Shown here: positions 50,200 to 58,267 of the stretch, piece by piece
Numbering within the stretch: position 1 is the stretch's first letter
Layout: the number at the start of each line of letters is the position of its first letter
From: Allobosea sp. Root381
GTDB lineage: Bacteria > Pseudomonadota > Alphaproteobacteria > Rhizobiales > Beijerinckiaceae
Assembly: GCF_001429395.1 (NCBI RefSeq)
Contig: NZ_LMJT01000006.1
Location: forward strand, 1 to 64,000
Length of the DNA: 64,000 bases
Reading direction: 5' to 3'
Notes under the pieces: model-generated
The model's database searches: none
What the model was told of the DNA's origin: nothing
Seen by the model: only the letters and a program-made list of their open reading frames with translations
Position numbers and translations under genes: made by a program

Positions 50200-50637
50200 A
50201 TGCCGCTACATCTGCTCAAGCTCTGCGTCGGCGCGGAATCGATCAGCGATCTCGAGGGCTGGATCGCGCAGCGCATGGCGCAGCGCCGCCGCGCCGGCGA
50301 GCCGCAGGAGCAGCTCCACACCACCCGCATGGTGCCCAAGCGCATCGAGGAGATCGTCGCGGGCGGCTCGCTCTATTGGGTGATCAAGGGCCAGATCTCG
50401 GCCCGCCAGCGCCTGACCGACATCCGCCCCTTCACCGACGGCGAGGGCATCGGCCGCTGCCATCTCGTGATGGAGCCGGTGCTGGTGCCTGTGGAGCCGC
50501 GCCCGTTCCGGCCATTCCAGGGCTGGCGCTACCTGCAGGCCGAGGACGCGCCGCGCGATCTGGCCGATCGCGGCAGCGGTTTCGGCGAGATGCCGGAGGA
50601 AATGCGGCGCGAGCTCGCAGGGCTGGGGCTGCTTTAA
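50200..50637 (+). CDS. DUF1489 family protein
   Basis: A 145-residue soluble protein from ATG 50200 (MPLHLLKLCVGAESISDLEGW). It contains HTTRMVPKRIEEIVAGGSLYWVIKG and VEPRPFRPFQGWRYL (quoted in parts), the conserved blocks of DUF1489, a family largely confined to alphaproteobacteria. Function unknown. It is divergent from the SDR and convergent with panC, 10 nt apart. Confidence 0.88.
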   Translation: MPLHLLKLCVGAESISDLEGWIAQRMAQRRRAGEPQEQLHTTRMVPKRIEEIVAGGSLYWVIKGQISARQRLTDIRPFTDGEGIGRCHLVMEPVLVPVEPRPFRPFQGWRYLQAEDAPRDLADRGSGFGEMPEEMRRELAGLGLL

Positions 50638-50647
50638 GATCGCGCCT

Positions 50648-51496
50648 TCAGACCGCGATATTGTCGATCAGCCGCGTCGCGCCGATCCTCGCCGCGACCA
50701 GAATCCTGATCGGCCCGTCGGCGAGCGACGTGACATGCGCCAGGGTCTCGGCGTGCCGGGCCTCCAGATAGTCGAGCTCGAAGCCGGCGGAGATGATCTC
50801 GCCTTGCGCGTCCGCTACCGCCCGGAACAGGTCGTCGCGGTTGCGGATGCGGCCGGCGAGCGCCTGCATGACCCTGTGCAGCATCGGTGCGAGCGCGCGC
50901 TCCTCCGGCGAGAGGTAGCGGTTGCGCGAGGACATGGCGAGGCCGTCGCGCTCGCGGAAGGTCGGTAGCGGGACGATGCGGATGCCGAGGTCGAGATCGG
51001 CGGCCATGCGCGTCACGACCTTGAGCTGCTGGTAGTCCTTCTCGCCTAACACCGCGAAGTCGGCGCGGGACTGCGTGAACAGCTTGCAGCAGATCGTCGC
51101 GACGCCCTCGAAATGCGTCGGCCGGAAGCGGTCGTCGAGGCCGGCGGCAGCGGGACCGAGCAGCAGCACCCGGGTCGCGAAGCCGGCCGGGTACATCTCC
51201 TCGACCGACGGGAAGAAGACCGCGTCGGCGCCCGCGGCGACGAGCTTGGCGCAGTCGTCGTCGAAGGTGCGGGGGTATTTCTTGAAATCCTCATGCGGCG
51301 CGAACTGCGTCGGGTTGACGAAGATCGAGACGATCACGCGCCTCGCATGGCGCTGCCCCTCCTTCACCAGCGCGATATGGCCCTCATGCAGCGCGCCCAT
51401 GGTCGGCACGAGCCCGACTTTCTCGCCGGCGACGTGCCAACCGGCTACCGCGGCCCGCATCGCGGACACCGTCTCGAACACCGCGATTCCGGTCAT
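50648..51496 (-). CDS. panC: Pantothenate synthetase
   Basis: PanC joins pantoate and beta-alanine with ATP to make pantothenate. From ATG 51496 the protein has 282 residues. VGLVPTMGALHEGHIALV carries the HxGH nucleotide motif. FVNPTQFAPHEDFKKYPRT binds pantoate, VFGEKDYQQL-like VLGEKDYQQLKV is conserved, and AMSSRNRYLSPEERA is the KMSKS-like loop. panB and panD are not in the window. The upstream frame runs through a repeat and is not part of the gene. Confidence 0.96.
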   Translation of the reverse strand: MTGIAVFETVSAMRAAVAGWHVAGEKVGLVPTMGALHEGHIALVKEGQRHARRVIVSIFVNPTQFAPHEDFKKYPRTFDDDCAKLVAAGADAVFFPSVEEMYPAGFATRVLLLGPAAAGLDDRFRPTHFEGVATICCKLFTQSRADFAVLGEKDYQQLKVVTRMAADLDLGIRIVPLPTFRERDGLAMSSRNRYLSPEERALAPMLHRVMQALAGRIRNRDDLFRAVADAQGEIISAGFELDYLEARHAETLAHVTSLADGPIRILVAARIGATRLIDNIAV

Positions 51497-51529
51497 GGGC
51501 TTCACCTTCTCGTTCGCTCGCTCTCCCAC

Positions 51530-51649
51530 AGCCCTCATCCTGAGGAGCGCTCGCAGAGCGCGTCTCGAAGGATGGCCCAGAAGGCTCGGGAGAGACATCT
51601 GAAGCATCCTTCGAGACGCCGCGTGCCGTGGCTCCTCAGGATGAGGGCT
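51530..51649. repeat. Dispersed palindrome with perfect 19-bp arms
   Basis: AGCCCTCATCCTGAGGAGC (51530-51548) is repeated exactly inverted as GCTCCTCAGGATGAGGGCT (51631-51649). Inner arms CGTCTCGAAGGATG and CATCCTTCGAGACG also pair. The element lies between divergent panC and the vWA-like gene and shares its sequence with the partial copy at 40580. Confidence 0.85.
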
Positions 51650-51714
51650 GGAAGGAACGGGAGTTCCTGCCGCGACGGGTAGCAAATGTCCCGGCGATGG
51701 CCAATATCAGAGGC

Positions 51715-52455
51715 ATGAGCGACAAGACCGACAGGGCGCTGGACAAGAGTGCCGGCAAGGGTGTGAGCGCGCAGTCCGCGCCGGGCGAGATCGAGCGCTT
51801 CCTGGGGGCTGCGAAACAGCTCGTGCCGCTGGCGACGGGGCAGGCGGGCAGGCTCGTCTTCGCGCTCGACGCGACAATGAGCCGCCAGCCGACCTGGGAT
51901 CTCGCCTGCTCGCTGCAGGCGCGGATGTTCGAGATCGCCGCGACGAGCGGCGGGCTCGCGGTGCAACTCGTCTATTTCCGGGGCCTTGGCGAATGCCGCG
52001 CCTCCGGCTGGATCGGCGAGCCGCGACGGCTCAACGGACTGATGGCCGGAATCGCCTGCGAGGGCGGCCAGACCCAGATCGCGCGGGTGCTGAAGCATGT
52101 CCGCGACGAAGCGAAAGCCGTGCCGATCCGGGCTTTCGTCCTCGTCGGCGACGCGATGGAGGAGGAGCCGGATGCGCTTGCGGCGCTCGCCGGCGAGCTC
52201 GGCCTGCGCGGCATTCGCGGCTTCCTCTTCCAGGAGGGGCATGATCCGGCGGCGAGCGCTGCCTTCGCCTCGATCGCGCGCCTCACCGGCGGGGCGCATG
52301 CGCGCTTCGATGTGAACGCGCCGCAGTCGCTGCTCGAGCTGCTGCGCGGCGCTGCCGCCTATGCCGCGGGCGGGCGCGAGGCGATGTTGAAGCTTGCCGG
52401 TGCGAGCCCCGCTGTCCGTGGGCTGCTTGGGGCGATGGATGGAGACCGCCGTTGA
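51715..52455 (+). CDS. vWA-like domain protein, 246 aa
   Basis: A soluble protein with a von Willebrand A-like fold. RLVFALDATMSRQPTWDLA resembles the first beta-strand and the metal-site DxSxS (here D-A-T-M-S). IRAFVLVGDAMEEEPDALAALA resembles the later strand with an acidic ligand. ARFDVNAPQSLLELLRGAAAYAA follows near the end. ATG 51715 (MSDKTDRALDKSAGKG) is chosen; one at 51697 would add six residues. The stop overlaps the TTG of the J-domain gene, so the two are coupled. Confidence 0.75.
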   Translation: MSDKTDRALDKSAGKGVSAQSAPGEIERFLGAAKQLVPLATGQAGRLVFALDATMSRQPTWDLACSLQARMFEIAATSGGLAVQLVYFRGLGECRASGWIGEPRRLNGLMAGIACEGGQTQIARVLKHVRDEAKAVPIRAFVLVGDAMEEEPDALAALAGELGLRGIRGFLFQEGHDPAASAAFASIARLTGGAHARFDVNAPQSLLELLRGAAAYAAGGREAMLKLAGASPAVRGLLGAMDGDRR

Positions 52456-53165
52456 CGCTGCTCTATGGGCTAGCCGCCGTCCTGCTGGTCTGGTGGGTGT
52501 CGAAGCTCTTCGCCGGCACCAATCCGAAGTCGCTGGCCAAGGTCATGAAGAGCGGCGGCGGCGTGCTCTCGCTCGGCGTCGCCGGGCTGCTGATGATGCG
52601 CGGCCGCATGGACATGGCGCTGTTCGTCGGCGGGATCGGCGCCTGGCTGCTCGGCTGGAGCGCGACCGGGCCGGGTGGGATACGCTTTCCCTGGGGCCAG
52701 GACACCACCGCCACGCCCGGCGCCCGCTCCAAGGTGACGTCCGTGCTGCTCGCCATGGAACTCGACCATGACAGCGGGGAGATGACCGGAACGGTCAGCG
52801 GCGGGAGTTTCGCCGGGCGCAGGCTCGACGAGCTGGCGCTTCCGGAGATCGGCGCGCTGATGCGCGAATGCCTGGCGCAGGATCCTGACGGAGCCCGCCT
52901 GCTAGAGGCATATCTCGACCGCCGGTCGCCCGGCTGGCGTGAAGACGCTGATCGTCACCGCGACGCGGGGCAGGGCCGCGCGCCGGGCACGGGCGCGATG
53001 TCGCATCAGGAGGCCTACGAGATCCTGGGGCTTCAGCCGGGGGCGGGCGAGGAGGCGATCCGCGAGGCCCATCGAGCCCTGATGAAGCGCATCCACCCGG
53101 ATGCCGGGGGCACCAGCGGTCTTGCCGCTCGCGTCAACCAGGCCAAGGACGTCCTTCTGAAGTGA
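52452..53165 (+). CDS. Membrane-anchored J-domain protein, 237 aa
   Basis: The TTG start overlaps the vWA-like stop (TTGA). One or two N-terminal membrane segments (LLYGLAAVLLVWWVSKLFAG and VLSLGVAGLLMMRG to about 70) are followed by a cytosolic region and a C-terminal J domain. That domain begins SHQEAYEILGLQPGAGEEAI and has the HPD triad in LMKRIHPDAGGTSGLAARVNQAKD. The fold position resembles Tim14-type J proteins. It should stimulate DnaK at the inner membrane, perhaps with its vWA-like partner. Confidence 0.85.
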   Translation: MTLLYGLAAVLLVWWVSKLFAGTNPKSLAKVMKSGGGVLSLGVAGLLMMRGRMDMALFVGGIGAWLLGWSATGPGGIRFPWGQDTTATPGARSKVTSVLLAMELDHDSGEMTGTVSGGSFAGRRLDELALPEIGALMRECLAQDPDGARLLEAYLDRRSPGWREDADRHRDAGQGRAPGTGAMSHQEAYEILGLQPGAGEEAIREAHRALMKRIHPDAGGTSGLAARVNQAKDVLLK

Positions 53166-53228
53166 GGTTCCGGCCGGGAACAGGGAGGAGGTCTGGTACG
53201 ACATGGCAGCGTTCCTTGTCCTTGTCCG

Positions 53229-54929
53229 TCAGCCGCGGGTGGCGAAGCAGGCGAAGCCGTCGCGCTTGAGCCTGGCGCAGGCGTTCTGGGCGTCCTTGGA
53301 CTCCTCGAAGCCGGCGAAGCGGGCGCGGAACAGCGTCGATCCGCCCCTTTCGACCTTCTCGGTGAAGCCCGAGGCATCGGCGAGGGGGCCGGCCGCCTTG
53401 GCGCGGGCGCGGGCCAGGATGTCCTTGGCCTTGGCCTCGTCGTCGGTCGCGCCGAGCTGGATGACCCACTTGCTGGTGGCGACGGCCGGACGGCTCTCGC
53501 TGGCGCGCGCCGGCTCGGGCGCCCTCTCGGCAAGCTTGGCGATGGTGGTGGTGCCGGCTTCCGGAGCCCTTGCAACGGGGGCAGGAGCAGCGGCCTGGGC
53601 GGAAGCGGCGGGAGCCTTCAGCTCGGCGAGCGTGACGGCCGGCCGCTCCTCAGGCTCCGCGACCTTGGCGATCGAGGAGGTGACGTCGACATTGGCCGGC
53701 GGGCGCAGCACCTTGGCGTCGGCCGCGGGAGCGCCGATCGACCAGCGCATGGCAGAGGGCGTCGTGGTCGCGGTGACCGGGCGCATGCCGGAAATCTGCA
53801 GCGGCGGGCCGCCGACATTGACCGGGCGCGGCGGAGCGGTCGGCGTCGTGGTCGGGACCGGTGCATAGGCGCGGGCGACGGCCGGGAGCGGAGCTTCGGC
53901 CTCGATGCGCGGGCGCGGCACGGGCATCGGCGCCGGTGCGGGCGACGGCTCTGCCACGGCGGCGGTCACGACCGGGGCCGGGCGCTGGAGTTCCTGCGGC
54001 CGATCGACCGGCTCCGGGATCTCGGCGACCATCGTCGAGGCACGGCCGCTGGTCGCGGCCTTCGGCAGGTTGGCGACGACGAGATCGGCCATGATCTTGT
54101 CGCGAGAGGCGCCGGAGCGGCCGCCGAGCACGATCGAGACGACATGGCGGCCGTCGGCCTTGGCCGAGGTCATCAGGTTGAAGCCGGAGAGGCGGGTATA
54201 GCCGGTCTTGATGCCGTCCACGCCCTCGATCCGGCCGAGCAGCCTGTTGTGGTTGCGAAAATTGCCCTTCTCGTGGTTGAACACGCGCGTCGAGAACATC
54301 GGATAGTGGCGCGGGAAGCGCTCCTGGATGGCGCGGGCGAGGATCGTCAGGTCGCGCGCCGTGGTGATGTTCGGCGGGTTATGGGGCAGGCCGTGCGGGT
54401 TGTAGAAGGTGGTGCGGCCCATGCCGAGCGAGCGGGCTCGCGCCGTCATCAAGCGGGCGAACTCTTCTTCCGAGCCGCCGACGTTCTCGGCGACCACCAT
54501 CGCGACGTCATTGGCCGATTTGGTGATGAGGGCGAGGATCGCGTCCCGCACCGTGATCGTCTCGCCGGGCCTGAGGCCGATCTTGGAGGGTTCCTGCCGG
54601 GAGGCGTGGGACGAGACCGACAGCTCCGAGTTCATCGAAAGGCGGCCGCGCTCCAGCTGCTCGAACAGCAGATAGATCGTCATGACCTTGGTGATGGAGG
54701 CGGGGATGCGCGGCGCATCCTCGTTGACCGCGTGCAAGGTGCGGCCGGTCCTCGCGTCGACGACCATCGCCGCATAGGGCGGCGCGTAGCCGCCGCCGGC
54801 AGGGCGCTTCTTCTTGCGCGCCGCCTCGGCCGGTGAGGCAACCGCCGCGATGGCGACCGCGACAATGCCGATCATGCCGACGACGGCGCGAACGCGCGCG
54901 CGCCGGAAATCAACGCAACTGAAAACCAT
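53229..54929 (-). CDS. D-alanyl-D-alanine carboxypeptidase (PBP5/DacF type) with C-terminal SPOR-like domain
   Basis: It trims the terminal D-Ala from peptidoglycan stem peptides in the periplasm. The 566-residue protein has a signal peptide to about residue 36. The three active-site motifs are S78-I-T-K81, S138-A-N140 and K241-T-G243. A Pro/Ala-rich linker (about 290-480) leads to a SPOR-like domain at the end (KWVIQLGATDDEAKAKDILARA, quoted in part), which binds denuded glycan at the division site. Usual PBP5 proteins are near 400 residues; the linker and SPOR tail explain the excess. Confidence 0.93.
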   Translation of the reverse strand: MVFSCVDFRRARVRAVVGMIGIVAVAIAAVASPAEAARKKKRPAGGGYAPPYAAMVVDARTGRTLHAVNEDAPRIPASITKVMTIYLLFEQLERGRLSMNSELSVSSHASRQEPSKIGLRPGETITVRDAILALITKSANDVAMVVAENVGGSEEEFARLMTARARSLGMGRTTFYNPHGLPHNPPNITTARDLTILARAIQERFPRHYPMFSTRVFNHEKGNFRNHNRLLGRIEGVDGIKTGYTRLSGFNLMTSAKADGRHVVSIVLGGRSGASRDKIMADLVVANLPKAATSGRASTMVAEIPEPVDRPQELQRPAPVVTAAVAEPSPAPAPMPVPRPRIEAEAPLPAVARAYAPVPTTTPTAPPRPVNVGGPPLQISGMRPVTATTTPSAMRWSIGAPAADAKVLRPPANVDVTSSIAKVAEPEERPAVTLAELKAPAASAQAAAPAPVARAPEAGTTTIAKLAERAPEPARASESRPAVATSKWVIQLGATDDEAKAKDILARARAKAAGPLADASGFTEKVERGGSTLFRARFAGFEESKDAQNACARLKRDGFACFATRG

Positions 54930-55236
54930 GCAACTCGCCTCAACCAGAACTCACGTCCCGGTCCCCGGACACGCCCTGCGACGTGGCATATGGGACACAG
55001 TGGAGGAGGTTAGGACGGTGCGGTTACGGAGCCGTTAAAATGCGATCGATCTCGGTCGACCCTGCGGACGTGACCATGCGTCTGATGCAGTGCAGCGCGT
55101 CCTTGACATTCATGTTGCGTTGCACAATATACGCGCAGTCCCGTTGGTGAACCCTATTCATCTGGCCTTGGGGCGCTGAACCGGGCCGTAAGGCTCGCCT
55201 ACAGAGGCGGCACCCAGTGCCGAGGGAAGAAACAAC
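54930..55236. other. 307-nt divergent intergenic region, dacF-like/phasin
   Basis: No coding sequence is supported here. It contains the probable phasin promoter (55103-55131), preceded by a TGC-rich stretch (TGATGCAGTGCAGCGC at 55083-55098), and GAGGGAAG as ribosome-binding site before 55237. PhaR-type regulators of phasin genes bind TGC-rich sites in related bacteria, but I cannot show that this is one. The left part should hold the promoter of the carboxypeptidase gene; none was clear. Confidence 0.5.
55103..55131 (+). promoter_or_regulatory. Consensus-like promoter of the phasin gene
   Basis: TTGACA (55103-55108) is a perfect -35 hexamer. CAATAT or AATATA at 55125-55131 follows at 16-17 nt as the -10. 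The start point would be near 55138, leaving a leader of about 100 nt. Such a good match to the housekeeping consensus suits an abundant granule protein. Confidence 0.65.
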
Positions 55237-55578
55237 ATGATCCAGCAGTTCGAGACGATCCAGAAAGCCTCCAAGGACAACGTCGACGCGGCCCTGAAGG
55301 CCTTCGGCGCGACCTCCAAGGGCGTGCAGACCATCGCCGTCGAGGCGACCGACTATGCCAAGAAGTCCTTCGAGGCCGGCACCGCGACCCTCGAGAAGCT
55401 CGCCGGCGTCAAGACCTTCGACAAGGCGCTCGAGATCCAGGCCGACTACGTCAAGACCGCTTTCGAGGGCGCCGTCGCCCAGGCGACCAAGATGGGCGAG
55501 CTCTACGCTTCGCTCGCCAAGGACGCCTACAAGCCGTTCGAGGGCATCGTCGCCAAGGCCACTCCGGCCGCCAAGTGA
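55237..55578 (+). CDS. Phasin family protein
   Basis: A 113-residue, almost fully helical protein beginning MIQQFETIQKASKDNVDAAL, with KKSFEAGTATLEKLAGVKTFDKALEIQADYVKTAFE in the middle (quoted in parts). This amphipathic pattern matches phasins, which coat polyhydroxyalkanoate granules. A strong promoter and an intrinsic terminator make it a single-gene unit. No PHA synthase is in the window, so a granule role is inferred from the family; some phasin-like proteins have other roles. Confidence 0.88.
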   Translation: MIQQFETIQKASKDNVDAALKAFGATSKGVQTIAVEATDYAKKSFEAGTATLEKLAGVKTFDKALEIQADYVKTAFEGAVAQATKMGELYASLAKDAYKPFEGIVAKATPAAK

Positions 55579-55625
55579 GGCGCGGGCCTGCCGCCTGACG
55601 GCGGGCTCCCCCCTCCGACAGTTCG

Positions 55626-55652
55626 AGCCCGGCCGCAAGGCCGGGCTTTTTT
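55626..55652 (+). terminator. Rho-independent terminator after phasin gene
   Basis: AGCCCGGCC (55626-55634), loop GCAA, GGCCGGGCT (55639-55647) then a T-run to 55652. It lies 47 nt after the phasin stop and 37 nt before the end of the convergent symporter gene. Confidence 0.93.
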
Positions 55653-55689
55653 GTTCGGCTTTGCAGTCCGCGATGCGCCTTCAGCGTGC

Positions 55690-57051
55690 TCAGGCAGCTC
55701 TGGAAGTCGCTTCAGCCGGCTCGTGATGTCTCGCCGCCAGACCGTCGTCGCACGGCGCGATTGCCGCGGTCGCTGCTGCTGTGGTCGAGACGATGGTCAG
55801 CGTGCGCAGCGTATCGCTGAGCGAGTCGACCGCCAGGAACAGGGCGAAGGCCGCCTCGAAGGGCAGGCCGAGATAGCCGCAGAGGATCGCCATCTGCGAT
55901 AGCACCACGATTCCCGACATGCCGGCCGTGGTCAGGCCGATCAGGACCGAGGCGACGCCGACGAGGGCGAGCTCGCCGAGGCCGAGCGGACGGCCGTAGA
56001 GCTGCGCGATGAAGATCGTGCCGCAGACATAGAGCATGATCGGCCCGGCGCGGATCAGGGCGATCTGGAGCGGCACCAGCAATTCGACGACGACGCGGTT
56101 GAACCTCAGCCTCTCGCTCAGCAGATCGATGATCCACGGAATGCAGGCGACGCTGGAGCGGGTGGCGATCGCCATCATCAGGACCGGCTGATGGGCCTTG
56201 AGCGTCGTCCACAGGCTGGTGCGCGAGCGGGACGCGATGACGAAGATCGACAGCGCCATGAAGACGAGCGTCGCGAGCCCCAGCACCATCAGGAAGTCGA
56301 TCATCAGCCGCAGCGGCTCGATGCCGATCGAGGCGGTCTGGTCGGCGATCATCGCGAAGGACGCGAAGGGCAGCAGCACGTTGAACCAGTGGGTCAGGAT
56401 GATGCAGGCGCGATAGACCGTGTCGAGCGCATCGGCGAGGCTGGACGACACCGCCTGCGGGACATGCCCGACCGCCAGGCCGAAGAGCAGACAGAACAGC
56501 AGGACCTTGATCGTGTCGCCGCTGGAAAGCGCGCTGAAGACGTTGCTCGGCACGAGGTCGAGGATGTTGGCGAAGGGGCTCGGCGCCGCGGCGTTCTCGG
56601 CCACGGGCGCAAGCGTCATCTGCAGATCGGTCGCCACCGGGCCCTGGCTGTTGAGAACCTTGCCGAGCTCGATGCGCGACTGCTGGTCGTTGATCTCGCC
56701 GGGTTTGATGGCGAGCGTCAGCGCGCCGGCGATGGCGACCGCGAGGAAGGACACGACGGTGACGGCACCCGCGACCTTCACCAGGTAGGTCGCCGATTGC
56801 GGGTCGCGGACCATCGACCTCATCGAGAAGATGACCGACGAGACGATGAAGGGCAGCACGACCATCTTGAGGAGGTTGAGATAGGTGCTGCCGATCGGCG
56901 CCAGCGCCTTGGAAAAGGCTGGGAAATAGATCCCGCAGAGCACGCCGCCGATGATGAAGGCGACGACCGTCAGCGGCGAACGCAGGATCTTGGAGAGCCT
57001 CGCCCAGGCCGGGATCGGCGCTGCGGCTTGAGTGTCGCTTGCTGCGGTCAT
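55690..57051 (-). CDS. Divergent DAACS (dicarboxylate/amino acid:cation) symporter
   Basis: A 453-residue inner-membrane protein with about eight helices and the overall DAACS sequence (GIYFPAFSKALAPIGSTYLNLLKMVVLPFIVSSV, in parts). The hairpin-1 region reads IATRSSVACIP. Where family members carry NMDGT in helix 7 this protein has ALIRAGPIMLYVCGT, and helix 8 reads AVDSLSDTLRTLTIVSTT. The canonical cation/substrate site is therefore altered. It begins 3 nt after the stop of a periplasmic substrate-binding protein, so they form one transcription unit and perhaps one transport system. Confidence 0.85.
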   Translation of the reverse strand: MTAASDTQAAAPIPAWARLSKILRSPLTVVAFIIGGVLCGIYFPAFSKALAPIGSTYLNLLKMVVLPFIVSSVIFSMRSMVRDPQSATYLVKVAGAVTVVSFLAVAIAGALTLAIKPGEINDQQSRIELGKVLNSQGPVATDLQMTLAPVAENAAAPSPFANILDLVPSNVFSALSSGDTIKVLLFCLLFGLAVGHVPQAVSSSLADALDTVYRACIILTHWFNVLLPFASFAMIADQTASIGIEPLRLMIDFLMVLGLATLVFMALSIFVIASRSRTSLWTTLKAHQPVLMMAIATRSSVACIPWIIDLLSERLRFNRVVVELLVPLQIALIRAGPIMLYVCGTIFIAQLYGRPLGLGELALVGVASVLIGLTTAGMSGIVVLSQMAILCGYLGLPFEAAFALFLAVDSLSDTLRTLTIVSTTAAATAAIAPCDDGLAARHHEPAEATSRAA

Positions 57052-57054
57052 GGC

Positions 57055-57882
57055 CTAGAGACCCGTCGTCTTGCGGTAGCGGGCGAGCAGGTCGTCGCCG
57101 CTCAGCGGCTTGGCCGAATGCGCGAGCTCCAGGAACAGGTCGACGAAGGCGGCGAGCTGCGGCGCGTCGGGCCTGATGCCGATGGCGAGCGTGTCGGTGA
57201 GGTCCGTCAGCGTGACCGAGCGTGCGACAAGCGTCAGCGACGGGTCTTCGACCAGAAGGCGCTTGATCTCGAAATCGTCGCGATAGGCGGCATCGATGTT
57301 GCCGCTGCGGATGGCGTCGATCATCCCGGACCAGGTGTCGAAGCGCTGCAGGCGCGCCTTTGGAAAATTCCGGCCGGCGAAATCCGCAAAGGAGGAATTG
57401 CCGATCACGCCGAGTTCGCCCTCGAAGTTGCGGATGACCTCCGTCATGTCGCGGCCGCGGGCTACCGCGGCGAAGCGGACGCGGTGCGTCAGCAGCCCGT
57501 GGTTGAGCTGCGCGTAAGGGCGGGAATAGCCGATGATGCGGGCGCGCGGCAGCGTCCGGCTCAGCTTGCAGATGGCGAGATCGGCATCGCCCCGCGCCAC
57601 GAGCTGAACCGCTTCGTTGAAACTTGTGGGGCTGCGGTCGAAGGCGGCCTCGACCGCGAGTTCGGATGCGATGGCCTGCGCGAGATCGATGTCCAGGCCT
57701 TCGAGCCGGTTGCTCACGGCGCTGAAGAACGGTCGTGAGTCGAAGTTCGGAACGGTGACCCGGAGGCTGCCGCGCCCGGTGATGTCCTGAAGATCGGCCC
57801 GTTGGTCGACAGGCTGTGCGGCAGCCGGAGCGGCGGCCAGGAGCACCGGCGAGCCCAATATCAATCCGCGCCTCGAAAACAT
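57055..57882 (-). CDS. Family 3 solute-binding protein (amino-acid type)
   Basis: A 275-residue periplasmic binding protein. The signal MFSRRGLILGSPVLLAAAPAAAQ has a twin-arginine-like start. The mature part has GSLRVTVPNFDSRPFFS, LEGLDIDLAQAIASEL and DADLAICKLSRTLPRARIIGYSRPY, the SBP_bac_3 pattern used for polar amino acids or organic acids. No ABC permease or ATPase is adjacent. Instead a DAACS-type symporter follows 3 nt downstream. The ligand is unknown. Confidence 0.88.
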   Translation of the reverse strand: MFSRRGLILGSPVLLAAAPAAAQPVDQRADLQDITGRGSLRVTVPNFDSRPFFSAVSNRLEGLDIDLAQAIASELAVEAAFDRSPTSFNEAVQLVARGDADLAICKLSRTLPRARIIGYSRPYAQLNHGLLTHRVRFAAVARGRDMTEVIRNFEGELGVIGNSSFADFAGRNFPKARLQRFDTWSGMIDAIRSGNIDAAYRDDFEIKRLLVEDPSLTLVARSVTLTDLTDTLAIGIRPDAPQLAAFVDLFLELAHSAKPLSGDDLLARYRKTTGL

Positions 57883-58174
57883 CTTCAGGACTTCCCGGTT
57901 TCGTCGATAATGTTCGGCCGGGAACGCATCGCAGCCGGAAGCGCCCCGGTTTCCCGGCTGGCCGGGAATGCGGCGAGGGGCATCGGCCGCGCGGACCTGC
58001 GACGGCGGCAGTCTGGAGCTGCAACGGTTACCGCTCTGCTACCCGCGCCGATGGTTCCGCTTCGTTAGTTAGCAAATGGTAACGCCGCGGCGGCGCCCGA
58101 CAGGCCAACTGGCGATCCAGGCGCCAGCGGACAGCCTTTCCTTCAAACGATTGAAAAAAAGCTGGAGGAAGCGC
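57883..58174. other. Divergent intergenic region, binding-protein gene/uxaA-like gene
   Basis: The full gap to the uxaA-like ATG is 351 nt; this part precedes the leader ORF. Repeated CCGGGAA/TTCCCGG blocks occur at about 57890-57970 (ACTTCCCGGTTTCG, GGCCGGGAACG, GTTTCCCGGCTGGCCGGGAA), forming nested inverted repeats that could bind a regulator. AACGGTTACCG near 58022 is another small palindrome. No coding sequence is supported. Confidence 0.45.
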
Positions 58175-58267
58175 ATGTCTTGGCGTGCCGCCGCGGCCGT
58201 CGTGGGGGCCCGGAAGCCAGTGGTCACGATCCCATGCTCGACAAAGCGATCCCGCCGCGTACCCTGA
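58175..58267 (+). CDS. Possible 30-aa leader ORF overlapping the uxaA-like start
   Basis: ATG 58175 sits 6 nt after a strong GGAGG site (58164-58168) and reads MSWRAAAAVVGARKPVVTIP, ending at TGA 58267. It overlaps the dehydratase start (58234) in another frame. The dehydratase ATG itself has no clear ribosome-binding site, so translation of this leader may bring ribosomes to it. It is not known to be translated. Confidence 0.35.
   Translation: MSWRAAAAVVGARKPVVTIPCSTKRSRRVP

Noticed and set aside
56191-57738. 515-codon open frame on the plus strand opposite the same two genes
   Set aside because: Antisense shadow; composition is Arg/Asp/Gly-rich and no motif is recognisable.
55712-58024. 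770-codon open frame on the minus strand across the symporter and binding-protein genes
   Set aside because: It reads as Arg/Pro/Ala/Asp-rich low complexity with no domain and lies in the alternative frame of two well-supported genes; a GC-rich shadow.
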